DNA of 64,000 bases from Streptomyces violaceorubidus (GCF_000717995.1 NZ_JODM01000006.1:62001-126000), one strand, 5' to 3'. Positions 40,942 through 50,032 are shown, counted from the stretch's first letter. Made by a program: numbers and translations. Notes: generated from the sequence alone by a model not told the origin.

Positions 40942-43900
40942 TCATCGGCGACGCCCCCCGCGGGTGGCGCGGGTGGTCAGTTCCTCGTAGGCGGGCGCGT
41001 CCTGGGCGCACACCCGCTCCCAGGCGCGAGTGAACAACTCCGGCACCGGGACCAGCGGAACGGACCGGAACCCTTCGCCGACCGGGTAGAGGCCCTCCTT
41101 CCACGTCTCCACCGGCAGCGCCGGGGACTTGAGGCCGCGCCAGCCACAGGGCAGGAAGAGGGAACGGCCGGCCCGCGGTCGCTTGGCCTCGACGACCAGA
41201 TCCGTGGCGGCGAGCTCGGCGCGGGCCGCCTTCAACCGTGCGGGCCTCCAGCCGGTCCAGCGGGCGCAGTTGCGGTCGGTGGGGTCGGGCAGGGCGAGGA
41301 GTTGGAGGTAGAGCGCCGCCGCGTCCTCGCCCAGGCCGTGGGCCGCCGCCACCTCGGTGACGAGCGCCGGAACACTGACCAGGGGGTCCTGGGCGGGCCC
41401 GGCGGGTCCTTCGGGGTCCAGACCGGCGTCGAGAGCGCGCGCGAGTTCGTCTCCCAGGAGGGTGCGCAGGGCTCGCACCCCCCTGCCGCGCGCGGCACCC
41501 ACCAGTCCTTCGAGCAGCCCGAACACCGCGTCGTCCGGGCCGGTGAGACCAGCCGGCCGCACCAGTACGGTCTCCCTGTCGCCGGGCCAGGGACGCAGGG
41601 CGAGGGCCTCACCGATCCGCGTCGTGCCGTCCTGGTCGGCGCCGCCGGCGGCGGGCAGTCCGTACGCCTTGCGGAGTTCGGCGGCGGTGGTGCCGCCCTT
41701 CTCCGTCCACCCCACATCCAGGTCGAGCAGCAGGCCCGGGTCGGCCAGGCGTTGGCGCAGTGCGGCCAGGCCCTGCGGCAGGGACGCCCGGAGGGGGTGG
41801 CCGTGGGGGAGGGCGTAGGCGAGCGAACCGAGGGCGTCGACGGCGGCGGTCAGCGTGTGTCGGCCGGGCACCGCGGCGGGATCCTCCGCGAGCAGCCGGC
41901 CGTTCTCGTCCGGCCGTTGGACCGTGGTGCGGCTGAGCCAGGGCGTGCGCGCCGGGTTGAGCACGGCCTCGGCGGCCCCGATGGGCAGGCCGTCGAGCGC
42001 GGTGGCCAGGTCCTCGGGCACGCGGACCAGGCCACCCAGGCGCTCGGCCCAGGCCCGGCCCAAGGCGTCCGTGTCCGGCCCCGCCGTCCACAGCTCGGCG
42101 GGATCGTCGGGCAGCAGGGCACCGATGAGCGCCGCGCGGTCCGCGGCCGTGAGCGAGTTCAGCATGCGGTTGCCCGTGCCCAGTTGACGGGGCTTGAGCC
42201 CGGCCGTGGCGAGCGCGCCGGCGTCGAGGCTCTCCGGCTGCCCGGCGAGGAGCACCGCGGCCTGGAGCGGTCCGACGCCTCCGTGGGTGGCCGAGGCGAG
42301 GGCGGCGGGCGCCTCGGGCTGCCAGGGCGCGGCACCCTTCTCCCGGGTCAGCCGGGCGACCGAGGCGAGCGCGTCGACAGGGAGCGCCGGAACGTGCCGG
42401 GTCTCCTTCTCCAGCGTGAAGTGGGCGACTGCTCCGAAGACGCCTTCCGGATCGTGGTCGACAGCGAGCCAGTTGACACGGTCCCGGGCCATGTCGACGT
42501 TCTGGCAGCCGAGGACGACCACGGTCCGGCCGTCCCGGCGCATTACCTGCCCGGCACGCTCCCGCTGGCGGTGCTTGTCGTACGGCTCGCCCAGGACGAT
42601 CTGTCGAAGGCACTCCCCCGGAGCGGCGAGCGGCCCTTCGGCGAGTGCCCCGAACAGGAGCAGCAGAGCCTCCCGTTCGGCCGCCGGCAGGGTCGGTGCG
42701 GTGGCCCGGTAGGCCAGGGGACGCAGCACGCCCAGCAGATCGGGCCAGATCAGTCCGATGCGGGGGACGGTGTGCTCGTCGCTGAGCCACCCCTCACCGA
42801 GCGCCGACCGACGGGTGCGGTCGGACAGGCGAGTACCGTCGGCGGGCCTGCCCGAGAGCACGTGGTTCACGGCGCGGATCTGCCGGAGCGCGGTCCACTG
42901 GCTCTCGCCGCCCCATGACCCCCACAGCCGAGCCAGGCCGTCGGTGGCCGCGCGCAGGGTGCGGTCGTCGCCGTACTGGGGCCGGTAGTCCGCGAACATC
43001 CCCTCGGTCCGCTTACGCTCCGGCTTCGGCTGCTCCTCGGGCGGGGTGACGAAGCGGGTGACGGCCTCGGCGATCTGGACCGTGGTGCGGACCAGAGACG
43101 TCACACCGGTGAGCAGCCGCTTGTCGGTGAGTCCGGGAAGCGCCCGGGCCACGGTCCGCCGTACCACCTCGTCGGCGGAGGGCACCGCGGGCCCGTTCGC
43201 ACCGGTGGCCGACGCGCGGGATGCCCCGGTGTCCGCATCGGGGTCACCGGCCGCTTCGTCCGCGGCCTTCGCGGCGCTCACCAGGGCCCGGCGCTCGGCC
43301 AACGCTCCTGCCGCGGCGCGCACCAGGTCGGCCGCCTCCTCGTCGGTGAAGGCACGCAGGACGGCCGACCCACGCTCGTCCCGGGGCCGCAGCGCGTGCC
43401 AAAAGGAGACCGGCGGGACGAACGGTGTGCCCGCGGCGAATTCCCCGCCCCGCTCGTTCGGCGTCACGCGGCCGAGCACGCCCCGGTCGCCGCCGTCGTC
43501 CGGCGCGTACAGGGCGATCCGGCGTCGGGCGCGGGCCACGACGGGTGCGGCGCCCCCGGGCAGCCGCAGCGCACCGAGCGGGATGACGCGTTCGCCGCGC
43601 CGGGAGGTCCGCAGCGTGACCCTCCGGCCGTCGGGTGTGCCTGCCGTGATCTGCGCCTCTCCCGCCGTGTCCTCGGCGCGCACCCAGCGTCCCAGTACGG
43701 CGCCGTCGGTGCCGAACGGGCTCTGCTCCAGACCCGGTTGCAGGGGCAGCACCTCGCACCGGTCCTGCAGGAGTGTGGCGTCGTCACTGATGCCGGAGCG
43801 GAGGAAGTCGGGCAGGGAAGCACGGCTGTGCGAGCCCGTCGCCGGGTCGTACTCCAGCCACACCTGCCGCCGCCCCTGCCTGCCCTGCCGCCAGTACGAC

Positions 43901-46188
43901 GTGCCATCGCCGATGACGGGCCTGCTCGCGGGCAGGACGGTGTCGCCGGCGTGCAGGGTGCGCCCGCCGGTGGCCCGGCCGCCGCCGGGCAACGGGAGGG
44001 AGGGGGCGACGTCGTCGTTGCGCCACCAGTGGGAGATCTGCTCGCCGGTGAGGGTGAGGACCTCGGACGGGCGGCTGGACCAGTAGCCGCGCTGCTTGCC
44101 GTCCTGCCACCACACCACGAGCAGTTCCCCGTCGGTGTAGCGGAACTGCGGTCGCTGCCAGCGGTCCAGATCGGCCGACAGCCGCAGGTCGTGTTCGAGG
44201 AGCATCCGGTCCGGGCCCACGACGACCGCCTTGTGCCCTCGGCTCAGGATCAGACAGGGCCACGCCTCGTTCACGATCAGCGTGGTGTCCCGGTCCCCGC
44301 GCGTCCCGGGCCCGCTTCCCGCGCGGGTCCGGACCTCGGTGTCGAGGAGGCGCAGGGCCTCGTCGAGGGCGGGCCAGCCCAGTTCGTCCAGGATGCCGGC
44401 CCGCAGGGTACGCCCGAGCAGCGGAGCCACCTCGTACCCGGCGGCGCGGGCGAGTGCCTCGGGACTGACCCGGGAAGCCACTGACCGGAAGGGGCTCAGC
44501 CGGTCCAGCGACTCGCGGGCCCCGGGCAGGCCGACCGCCCCGGCGAGCTCACCCACGGCGCCGTGCAGCCACTCGCGCACCACCCCGCCGAGCACGGGGT
44601 GGTCGGCGAGGTGGTCCAGTACCCGACCCGACTGCCGCTCGCGCCCAGCGGCACCGACCGCCCGCAGCAGCAGGGGACGCAGTCGCGGGTCCGCGGCCAC
44701 GGCGGCCAGATCACGCCGTTCGGGCCGGGTGTCGCGCACCCAGCGGTCCAGTCCGAGGTGCACCTCGGCGTCGGGAGCGGGCAGGGCGAGGGGGACGTCC
44801 TCCGCCGCGCACAGGTCGAGCAGCGAAATGTCGACGCCCACGTGCCGACGGCCGGTGAACAGGTCGACGGGCCGTCCGTCGGCGCGCAGACGGGAGGCCA
44901 TCCGTGCGACGAGGGCGAGCGTGGCGGGGGAGCTGTCGCACACCGTGGCGCCGTGCTTGCGGTGGGCGGCCCAACGGCTCAGCCAGGCCGCAGCGTCGAC
45001 ACCGCCCACGGCCTCGACCACCACGTCGATCCCGCCGGCCGGACGGCCGTCCTCGCCGACCGTCTCGCAGTGCTCGCCAGTCGTCTCGCCAGTCGCCTCA
45101 CCGGGCGTCTCGCGGGTCGTCCCGCCGTCCTCGCCGGTCAGCAGCCGGTCGGCACCGCACTCGGTCAGCAGGTCCAGCCAGAACTCGTCACTCTTTACGT
45201 CGTGGTCCAGCCCGGCCGGCATGATCTCGAGAAGCCGTTCCCGAACGGCGGGTCGCTGTTCGGCGAGGACGCTCAGGGTCGCCCGGTAGGCGGTCCAGAA
45301 GGAGGCGGGAGCCCGGACGGCGGCGGGCGAGGCGACCAGGTCGGCGACGAGGTCGCACTCCGCCTGCACCCTGGGCAGACCGGCCGCCTTGATCAGCCCG
45401 CGCGCGTCCTGCGGCAGCGACGCGTACGGCGGCACACCGGCCGCGCAGCGCTCCACGGTCAGCTGCCGGAACTGGGCCCACGCCTCGGTGGCGTCCAACC
45501 GGGCGGCGAGGTCCTTCACATGCTGCTTCAGCGCCTTGACGGTGAGCGCCCCGGCGAACGCGAACTCCAGGAACACGGCACGCTGCCGCTGCTCGTCGAC
45601 GGGGAGCGCGTGCACCCGCTCCGCCGCACGGGCCCTGCCGAAGAAGGCGGCGGCGTAGGTGGTGTTGTCGCACTGGAGGAAGATCCGTGCGGCCTGCTCG
45701 TAGAAGGTCGGCAGGAAGGGCGGCACGGCGCGGCCGAGCCGGTCGCCGAGCTTCTCGAAGCCCTCCTTGGCGGTGCCCGGACGGGACTTGGCCTGACGGG
45801 CGAGCCGCTCCACGTCCTTGACCAGGGCCAGTGCATGGTGCCCGTTGGCCGGGTCGTTGACCAGGGCCCAGGCCGGGAATCCGAGGGTTTCCCGCCTGAC
45901 CTGCCCGACCTCGGGGGTCTCCGCGTCCCGCACCAGTCCGAGGAAGTCCAGGGCGAGATCCTCGGCCTCTCCGAGGGTGCCCGGCACCAGCCGGACGACG
46001 CTGCGCTCGCCCAGCGCGGCATGGGTGTACGTACGGACGGTGAGGGTGTCGGCGTCCTCCCGGGTGGTGCTGCCGGGCGGCAGCAGCGCACCCGCTTCGA
46101 GCAGCGCGGAGGCCGTGGCGTCGGCGGTGCCCGCGGCCACGCGAGCGTCGGTGACGCCGCGGGCGGTGGAGGTGTTCATGGCGCTCAC
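40942..46188 (-). CDS. 1748-residue protein of unknown function in the MoxR-VWA locus
   Basis: I do not recognise a characterised family for this very large protein. It begins with ANG-rich helical sequence. A Thr/Glu/Gly-rich linker near residues 355-385 (GEATGETTGEHCETV) separates an N-terminal helical domain from the main body. The body has several predicted beta-rich segments (EAWPCLILSRGHKAVVVGPD, RRQVWLEYDPATGSH) and a charged helical C-terminus. No Walker, nuclease or membrane motif is visible. The GTG start overlaps the DUF4132 stop by 4 bp; an ATG 9 bases later is an alternative. The gap to the ATPase gene is 52 bp. With the DUF4132 protein it may correspond functionally to the single large YehI. 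Confidence 0.75.
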   Translation of the reverse strand: MSAMNTSTARGVTDARVAAGTADATASALLEAGALLPPGSTTREDADTLTVRTYTHAALGERSVVRLVPGTLGEAEDLALDFLGLVRDAETPEVGQVRRETLGFPAWALVNDPANGHHALALVKDVERLARQAKSRPGTAKEGFEKLGDRLGRAVPPFLPTFYEQAARIFLQCDNTTYAAAFFGRARAAERVHALPVDEQRQRAVFLEFAFAGALTVKALKQHVKDLAARLDATEAWAQFRQLTVERCAAGVPPYASLPQDARGLIKAAGLPRVQAECDLVADLVASPAAVRAPASFWTAYRATLSVLAEQRPAVRERLLEIMPAGLDHDVKSDEFWLDLLTECGADRLLTGEDGGTTRETPGEATGETTGEHCETVGEDGRPAGGIDVVVEAVGGVDAAAWLSRWAAHRKHGATVCDSSPATLALVARMASRLRADGRPVDLFTGRRHVGVDISLLDLCAAEDVPLALPAPDAEVHLGLDRWVRDTRPERRDLAAVAADPRLRPLLLRAVGAAGRERQSGRVLDHLADHPVLGGVVREWLHGAVGELAGAVGLPGARESLDRLSPFRSVASRVSPEALARAAGYEVAPLLGRTLRAGILDELGWPALDEALRLLDTEVRTRAGSGPGTRGDRDTTLIVNEAWPCLILSRGHKAVVVGPDRMLLEHDLRLSADLDRWQRPQFRYTDGELLVVWWQDGKQRGYWSSRPSEVLTLTGEQISHWWRNDDVAPSLPLPGGGRATGGRTLHAGDTVLPASRPVIGDGTSYWRQGRQGRRQVWLEYDPATGSHSRASLPDFLRSGISDDATLLQDRCEVLPLQPGLEQSPFGTDGAVLGRWVRAEDTAGEAQITAGTPDGRRVTLRTSRRGERVIPLGALRLPGGAAPVVARARRRIALYAPDDGGDRGVLGRVTPNERGGEFAAGTPFVPPVSFWHALRPRDERGSAVLRAFTDEEAADLVRAAAGALAERRALVSAAKAADEAAGDPDADTGASRASATGANGPAVPSADEVVRRTVARALPGLTDKRLLTGVTSLVRTTVQIAEAVTRFVTPPEEQPKPERKRTEGMFADYRPQYGDDRTLRAATDGLARLWGSWGGESQWTALRQIRAVNHVLSGRPADGTRLSDRTRRSALGEGWLSDEHTVPRIGLIWPDLLGVLRPLAYRATAPTLPAAEREALLLLFGALAEGPLAAPGECLRQIVLGEPYDKHRQRERAGQVMRRDGRTVVVLGCQNVDMARDRVNWLAVDHDPEGVFGAVAHFTLEKETRHVPALPVDALASVARLTREKGAAPWQPEAPAALASATHGGVGPLQAAVLLAGQPESLDAGALATAGLKPRQLGTGNRMLNSLTAADRAALIGALLPDDPAELWTAGPDTDALGRAWAERLGGLVRVPEDLATALDGLPIGAAEAVLNPARTPWLSRTTVQRPDENGRLLAEDPAAVPGRHTLTAAVDALGSLAYALPHGHPLRASLPQGLAALRQRLADPGLLLDLDVGWTEKGGTTAAELRKAYGLPAAGGADQDGTTRIGEALALRPWPGDRETVLVRPAGLTGPDDAVFGLLEGLVGAARGRGVRALRTLLGDELARALDAGLDPEGPAGPAQDPLVSVPALVTEVAAAHGLGEDAAALYLQLLALPDPTDRNCARWTGWRPARLKAARAELAATDLVVEAKRPRAGRSLFLPCGWRGLKSPALPVETWKEGLYPVGEGFRSVPLVPVPELFTRAWERVCAQDAPAYEELTTRATRGGRRR

Positions 46189-47039
46189 GCGGCCCGCTCC
46201 TCGTCCTCGATGTCGCGACCGGCGTACAGTGCGGCAGCCATGCGCATCCCCTCCGACCAGGCCACCGGCCCGATCCGGCCCAGCTTCAGCACCCGCCCGG
46301 CGGCGTCGGTCCACATGAGGGGGCCGGTCTCCGTCTCCTCGTAGCCGTCGTAGTCGCCGACCCAGACGCGGGCCTCCACGCCCTCGCCGTCCTCCCAGAC
46401 GGAGCAGACCGCGTAGCCGCCGCGTACCCGGTGTCCGAGCTGGGTGACCCGGCCGTGCAGGAAACGGAGCTCCTTGAAGGCGCCGCCCGCGAACTCCTCG
46501 ACGGAGGTGGCCTCGGCGTCGAACGCGGCGGGGCGGTGCCACACCTCGCGGAAGAGCTGCTGAGCCCGCTGCTCGACACCGAGCTCGACGGCGAACTCCC
46601 GCAGCTCCTCGAGGTCTTCGAGGAGCACGGGATGCGGGAGACGAACGAGGTCGGGAGCGATGCGCACCGTGTCACCGTCGAGGTCGACGAGGCCGAGGCC
46701 GCGCTCGGGGTCGGCGTCCCGCAGGAAGCCCGCGACCTCGCCGTCGGCACCGGTGACCACGAGGTCACGCAGGGCGGACCGCCAGGCCGGGTCGGACCAC
46801 ACCCGGGTGAGCACGGCGAGCGGCACGGGCAGCGACCGCACCATCCACCGCTCCACGTCGGTCAGACACTGGCGTTCGTGCCGATCGAGCCACTCGACGA
46901 GCTGCCTCAGCCCGACCACCGCGGGATCGTCCGCCAGCTTGGCAGGCACCGACTTCAACCGCCGTCCGGCGGCGTTGCGGCAGACCACCTTCCCCTCGTC
47001 CAGGGCAACCTCGTAGTCCCCGGCCGTCACCCACCCCAT
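46185..47039 (-). CDS. DUF4132-domain protein (YehI C-terminal-like)
   Basis: This 284-residue protein fits the DUF4132 pattern at its core. It has LDRHERQCLTDVERWMVRSLP, then LAVLTRVWSDPAWRSALRDLVV and FLRDADPERGLGLVDLDGDT, followed by LPHPVLLEDLEELREFAVEL. That is a helical pair, a conserved W, then a HP-containing strand, as in the C-terminal domain of E. coli YehI. It is the first gene after the DNA-damage-type promoter and has a strong GGGGAGG site. It overlaps the giant gene by 4 bp. The function of DUF4132 is unknown; the family call rests on motif spacing recalled from memory. Confidence 0.72.
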   Translation of the reverse strand: MGWVTAGDYEVALDEGKVVCRNAAGRRLKSVPAKLADDPAVVGLRQLVEWLDRHERQCLTDVERWMVRSLPVPLAVLTRVWSDPAWRSALRDLVVTGADGEVAGFLRDADPERGLGLVDLDGDTVRIAPDLVRLPHPVLLEDLEELREFAVELGVEQRAQQLFREVWHRPAAFDAEATSVEEFAGGAFKELRFLHGRVTQLGHRVRGGYAVCSVWEDGEGVEARVWVGDYDGYEETETGPLMWTDAAGRVLKLGRIGPVAWSEGMRMAAALYAGRDIEDEERAA

Positions 47040-47076
47040 CAGTGCCTCCCCGCACCGCAGTGATCACGTGCTGACG

Positions 47077-47099
47077 ACTGTAGGCGAGCCCACTGACAA
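47077..47099 (-). promoter_or_regulatory. PafBC/RecA-NDp-type DNA-damage promoter of the DUF4132-to-SWIM operon
   Basis: Read on the minus strand, TTGTCAGTG (47091-47099), 8 bases, then TACAGT (47077-47082) is an exact match to the actinobacterial consensus TTGTCRGTG-N8-TANNNT. That consensus belongs to the RecA-independent DNA-damage promoters activated by PafBC. Predicted transcription start is about 30 bp before the DUF4132 start codon, leaving room for its ribosome-binding site. It is the only promoter-like element in the 120-bp gap, so it should drive all five genes. Confidence 0.8.
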
Positions 47100-47159
47100 C
47101 GCCGTGGGCGCAGGCGTCCGAGCGGGGAGGAAGGGCCGCGGGGAGGTCCGCCGGGCCCG

Positions 47160-48296
47160 TCAGTCGTCCAGGCGAACCGGCATCAGCAGCGAGAACGTCC
47201 CCTCGTCGTCCGTACGCCGGATCGCCAGCGGCGCCGTGGGGGAGGCGCCGAACTCCAGCACGAGCCGGTCCCGGCCCGCGGCGTCCAGCGCGTCCAGCAG
47301 GAACCCCCGGCCGACACCGATCCGGTTACTGTCGCAGCCTCCGTCGCGGGCCCTGTCGCCGGCCCGGTTTCCGTCCCCGTTTCCCTCGTCGTCCCCGCAG
47401 ACGATCACCCTGCCGTCGTCGACCGTCGTCAGCACGCTGACGTCACGAGCGGGCCGGCCGGGCTCGCGCTCCTCGGCCACCCGGACGGGACCGGCCTCCA
47501 GCGCCTGCCGGAACGCGGGCACGTCGACGACGAACCGTCGCCCGGGCGGCAGTTGCACGAGACGGCGGTAGTCGGGGAATTCGTGGGCCAGGCACCGCCC
47601 CGACGCCTCGCGCTCACCAGCCTCCAGCGTCACCCGGTCACCTTCCACGGCGAAGTGGGCGGCCCCGCCGTCGGCCAGCAGCGCGCGCATCGCGTCGACG
47701 AGCGGCGCCGGCACGACGACGTGTTCGCGCGAACCCGCGTGTCCGACGGCGTCCGTGCGCGCGACGGCCAACCGGTACCGGTCGGTGGCCACGACGTGGA
47801 GCACGTCGCCCTCGACGTCGAACAGGACCCCGCCGAGCATCGGCAGCTCAGGGTCCTCGCCGACGGCGAACCGGACCGCGTCGAGCGCGGGCGCCAGTGC
47901 GGAGGCGGGAAGGGACAGGCGGACGGTGCGGGTGGGCGGCGAGGCGGTCATGGGATTCTCCCGGTGATCGAGTAGCGCTCGGAGCGTGGAGAACTCGCTG
48001 CGGGCCTCGGTCAGTCCCTGTTCGAGACGGCGCAGATGTGCTTCGAGAAGCCTTCGCACCAGGTCCGTGTCCGCGCCGGACCAGCCGGCCAGCACCAGCC
48101 GGATGTCCGCCAAGGGCATGGCGGCCCGCCGCAGCCGGACCAGCAGTCTGGCCTCGTCGAGCTGCTCGGCGGCGTACCAGCGGTAGCCAGTGCCCGGATC
48201 GACCCGGGCGGGGATCAGTAGACCGGCACGGTCGTAGAACCGCAGGGCACTCACACCCAGGCCGCTGTCGCGGGCCATCTCCCCGATGCTGCGCAT
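47160..48296 (-). CDS. MerR-family regulator fused to DNA sliding-clamp domains
   Basis: This 378-residue protein begins with a complete MerR DNA-binding domain (MRSIGEMARDSGLGVSALRFYDRAGLL, core residues 1-70; recognition part GVSALRFYDR) plus the dimerisation helix to about 112. From about 120 it resembles the middle and third domains of the DNA polymerase III beta clamp: LPMLGGVLFDVEGDVLHVVATDRYRLAVART (quoted core VVATDRYRLAV) and a C-terminal MPVRL, as in DnaN. The first clamp domain is absent. A charged Gly/Asp/Asn insertion (about 325-350) interrupts the last domain. GGAGAG precedes the ATG. Streptomyces have a normal dnaN at oriC, so this is a regulator or accessory clamp. Its stop lies 120 bp upstream of the next operon. 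Confidence 0.85.
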   Translation of the reverse strand: MRSIGEMARDSGLGVSALRFYDRAGLLIPARVDPGTGYRWYAAEQLDEARLLVRLRRAAMPLADIRLVLAGWSGADTDLVRRLLEAHLRRLEQGLTEARSEFSTLRALLDHRENPMTASPPTRTVRLSLPASALAPALDAVRFAVGEDPELPMLGGVLFDVEGDVLHVVATDRYRLAVARTDAVGHAGSREHVVVPAPLVDAMRALLADGGAAHFAVEGDRVTLEAGEREASGRCLAHEFPDYRRLVQLPPGRRFVVDVPAFRQALEAGPVRVAEEREPGRPARDVSVLTTVDDGRVIVCGDDEGNGDGNRAGDRARDGGCDSNRIGVGRGFLLDALDAAGRDRLVLEFGASPTAPLAIRRTDDEGTFSLLMPVRLDD

Positions 48297-48315
48297 TTCG
48301 CTCTCCACGTCCCGG

Positions 48316-48347
48316 ACTCTGATCCCTTGACCAGGTCGAGGGTCAAG
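48316..48347 (-). promoter_or_regulatory. MerR-type promoter with 19-bp spacer and dyad
   Basis: On the minus strand, TTGACC (48341-48346), 19 bp, CAGAGT (48316-48321). The dyad CTTGACC and GGTCAAG (7-bp arms, 48326-48347) spans the -35 and spacer. The long spacer with a central palindrome is the hallmark of MerR-controlled promoters. It lies 20 bp before the MerR-clamp start codon, so autoregulation is expected. Confidence 0.75.
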
Positions 48348-48439
48348 CAGGCGATGATTCCCGCGGCGGCGGGCCTGCCGCTCCTCACCCGAGAGTGGCA
48401 TCCGTCAGGGAGAACCGAAAGAAGAGAAAACTGTCGGCA

Positions 48440-48477
48440 GGGGCGCGTGCTGGGGCAGCCGCCCCAGCACGCGCCCC
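48440..48477 (-). terminator. strong hairpin terminator of the aldehyde dehydrogenase gene
   Basis: Perfect 17-bp arms (GGGGCGCGTGCTGGGGC and its complement) flank a 4-base loop, AGCC. On the minus strand the stem is followed by a T-rich stretch (GTTTTCTCTTCTTTC). This is the best intrinsic terminator in the window and lies 31 bp past the aldehyde dehydrogenase stop. Confidence 0.9.
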
Positions 48478-48508
48478 GCTCCCGCGTCTCGCCTCTGGTG
48501 TCTGGCGT

Positions 48509-50032
48509 CTAGAAGAAGCCCAGCTTCTTCGGGGAGTACGACACCAGCAGGTTCTTCGTCTGCTGGTAGTGCTCCAGCATCATCTTGTGGTTCTCCCGGC
48601 CGATGCCCGACTGCTTGTAGCCGCCGAAGGCGGCATGCGCCGGGTACGCGTGGTAGCAGTTCGTCCACACGCGTCCGGCTTGGATCGCGCGGCCGGCGCG
48701 GTAGGCGGTGTTCATGTCGCGGGTCCACACACCGGCGCCGAGGCCGTACAGGGTGTCGTTGGCGGTCTTGATCGCGTCGTCGAAGTCGTCGAAGGACGTC
48801 ACCGACACGACCGGGCCGAAGATCTCCTCCTGGAAGATCCGCATGCGGTTGTGGCCCTCGAAGATCGTCGGCTGGACGTAGTAGCCGCCCTTCAACTCGC
48901 CGTCGTGCTGGATCCGCTCACCGCCGGTGAGTACCTTGGCACCCTCCTGGCGGCCGATGTCCAGGTAGGAGAGGATCTTCTCCAACTGGTCGTTGGAGGC
49001 CTGCGCGCCGATCATCGTGTCGGTGTCGAGGGGGTGGCCCGGCTTGATCAGCTCAGTGCGGGCGACGGCGGCCTCCATGAACTCGGCGTAGCTGCCGCGC
49101 TGGACGAGCGCCCGGGACGGACAGGTGCAGACCTCGCCCTGGTTGAGCGCGAACATGGTGAAACCCTCGAGTGCCTTGTCGCGGAAGTCGTCGTCCCGCG
49201 CCCAGACGTCGTCGAAGAAGATGTTCGGCGACTTGCCGCCCAGCTCCAGCGTGACCGGTTTGATGTTCTCCGAGGCGTACTGCATGATCAGCCGCCCCGT
49301 GGTGGTCTCGCCGGTGAACGCCACCTTCGCCACCCGAGGGCTCGACGCCAGGGGTTTGCCCGCCTCCACGCCGAAACCGTTGACGACGTTCAGGACACCG
49401 GGCGGCAGCAGGTCCGCCACCAGGCTCAGCCAGTAGTGGATCGAGGCCGGGGTCTGCTCCGCGGGCTTCAGGACCACCGCGTTTCCGGCGGCCAGGGCAG
49501 GGGCGAGCTTCCAGGCCGCCATCAGGATCGGGAAGTTCCACGGGATGATCTGCGCGACGACTCCCAGCGGCTCGTGGAAGTGGTACGCCACGGTGTCGTC
49601 GTCGACTTCGCCCAGCGAGCCCTCCTGGGCGCGGACCGCGCCCGCGAAGTAGCGGAAGTGGTCGATGGCGAGCGGGATGTCGGCCGCCAGCGTCTCACGC
49701 ACCGGCTTGCCGTTCTCCCAGCTCTCGGCGACCGCCAGGCGCTCCAGGTTCGCCTCCATGCGGTCGGCGATCTTCAACAGGATGCCGGAACGCTCGGTCA
49801 CCGAGGTACGGCCCCAGCCCGGCGCGGCCTCGTGCGCGGCATCGAGCGCCAGCTCCACGTCGTCCGCCGTGCCGCACGCGATCTCGGTGAACGGCAGACC
49901 GTTCACCGGGGACGGGTTCTCGAAGTACTGCCCGCGCGCCGGCGGTACGTACTCACCGCCGATGAAGTGGTCGTAGCGCGACTGATAGGAGACGATCGCG
50001 CCCTCGGTGCCGGGTGCCGCGTAACGGGTCAT
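48509..50032 (-). CDS. aldehyde dehydrogenase (acetaldehyde/ThcA-ExaC type)
   Basis: This 507-residue NAD-dependent aldehyde dehydrogenase has [21 protein letters not shown] and [12 protein letters not shown] (catalytic glutamate). The catalytic cysteine motif [15 protein letters not shown] has the Cys-Thr-Cys pair typical of the ExaC/ThcA acetaldehyde dehydrogenase group. [14 protein letters not shown] near the C-terminus also fits. It oxidises acetaldehyde or other short aldehydes to acids. A GAF-domain activator gene lies immediately upstream on the same strand, a pairing known for AcoR/ExaE-type regulators. AGAGG precedes the ATG. Confidence 0.9.
   Translation of the reverse strand: MTRYAAPGTEGAIVSYQSRYDHFIGGEYVPPARGQYFENPSPVNGLPFTEIACGTADDVELALDAAHEAAPGWGRTSVTERSGILLKIADRMEANLERLAVAESWENGKPVRETLAADIPLAIDHFRYFAGAVRAQEGSLGEVDDDTVAYHFHEPLGVVAQIIPWNFPILMAAWKLAPALAAGNAVVLKPAEQTPASIHYWLSLVADLLPPGVLNVVNGFGVEAGKPLASSPRVAKVAFTGETTTGRLIMQYASENIKPVTLELGGKSPNIFFDDVWARDDDFRDKALEGFTMFALNQGEVCTCPSRALVQRGSYAEFMEAAVARTELIKPGHPLDTDTMIGAQASNDQLEKILSYLDIGRQEGAKVLTGGERIQHDGELKGGYYVQPTIFEGHNRMRIFQEEIFGPVVSVTSFDDFDDAIKTANDTLYGLGAGVWTRDMNTAYRAGRAIQAGRVWTNCYHAYPAHAAFGGYKQSGIGRENHKMMLEHYQQTKNLLVSYSPKKLGFF

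Noticed and set aside
40864..42918. Large plus-strand reading frames opposite the giant gene and the AAA gene
   Set aside because: Typical high-GC shadow frames: low-complexity Gly/Arg/Gln composition, no motifs, no ribosome-binding sites.
33758..48296. Prophage or integrated island
   Set aside because: No integrase, tRNA, attachment repeats or change of base composition; codon use is uniform with the flanks.
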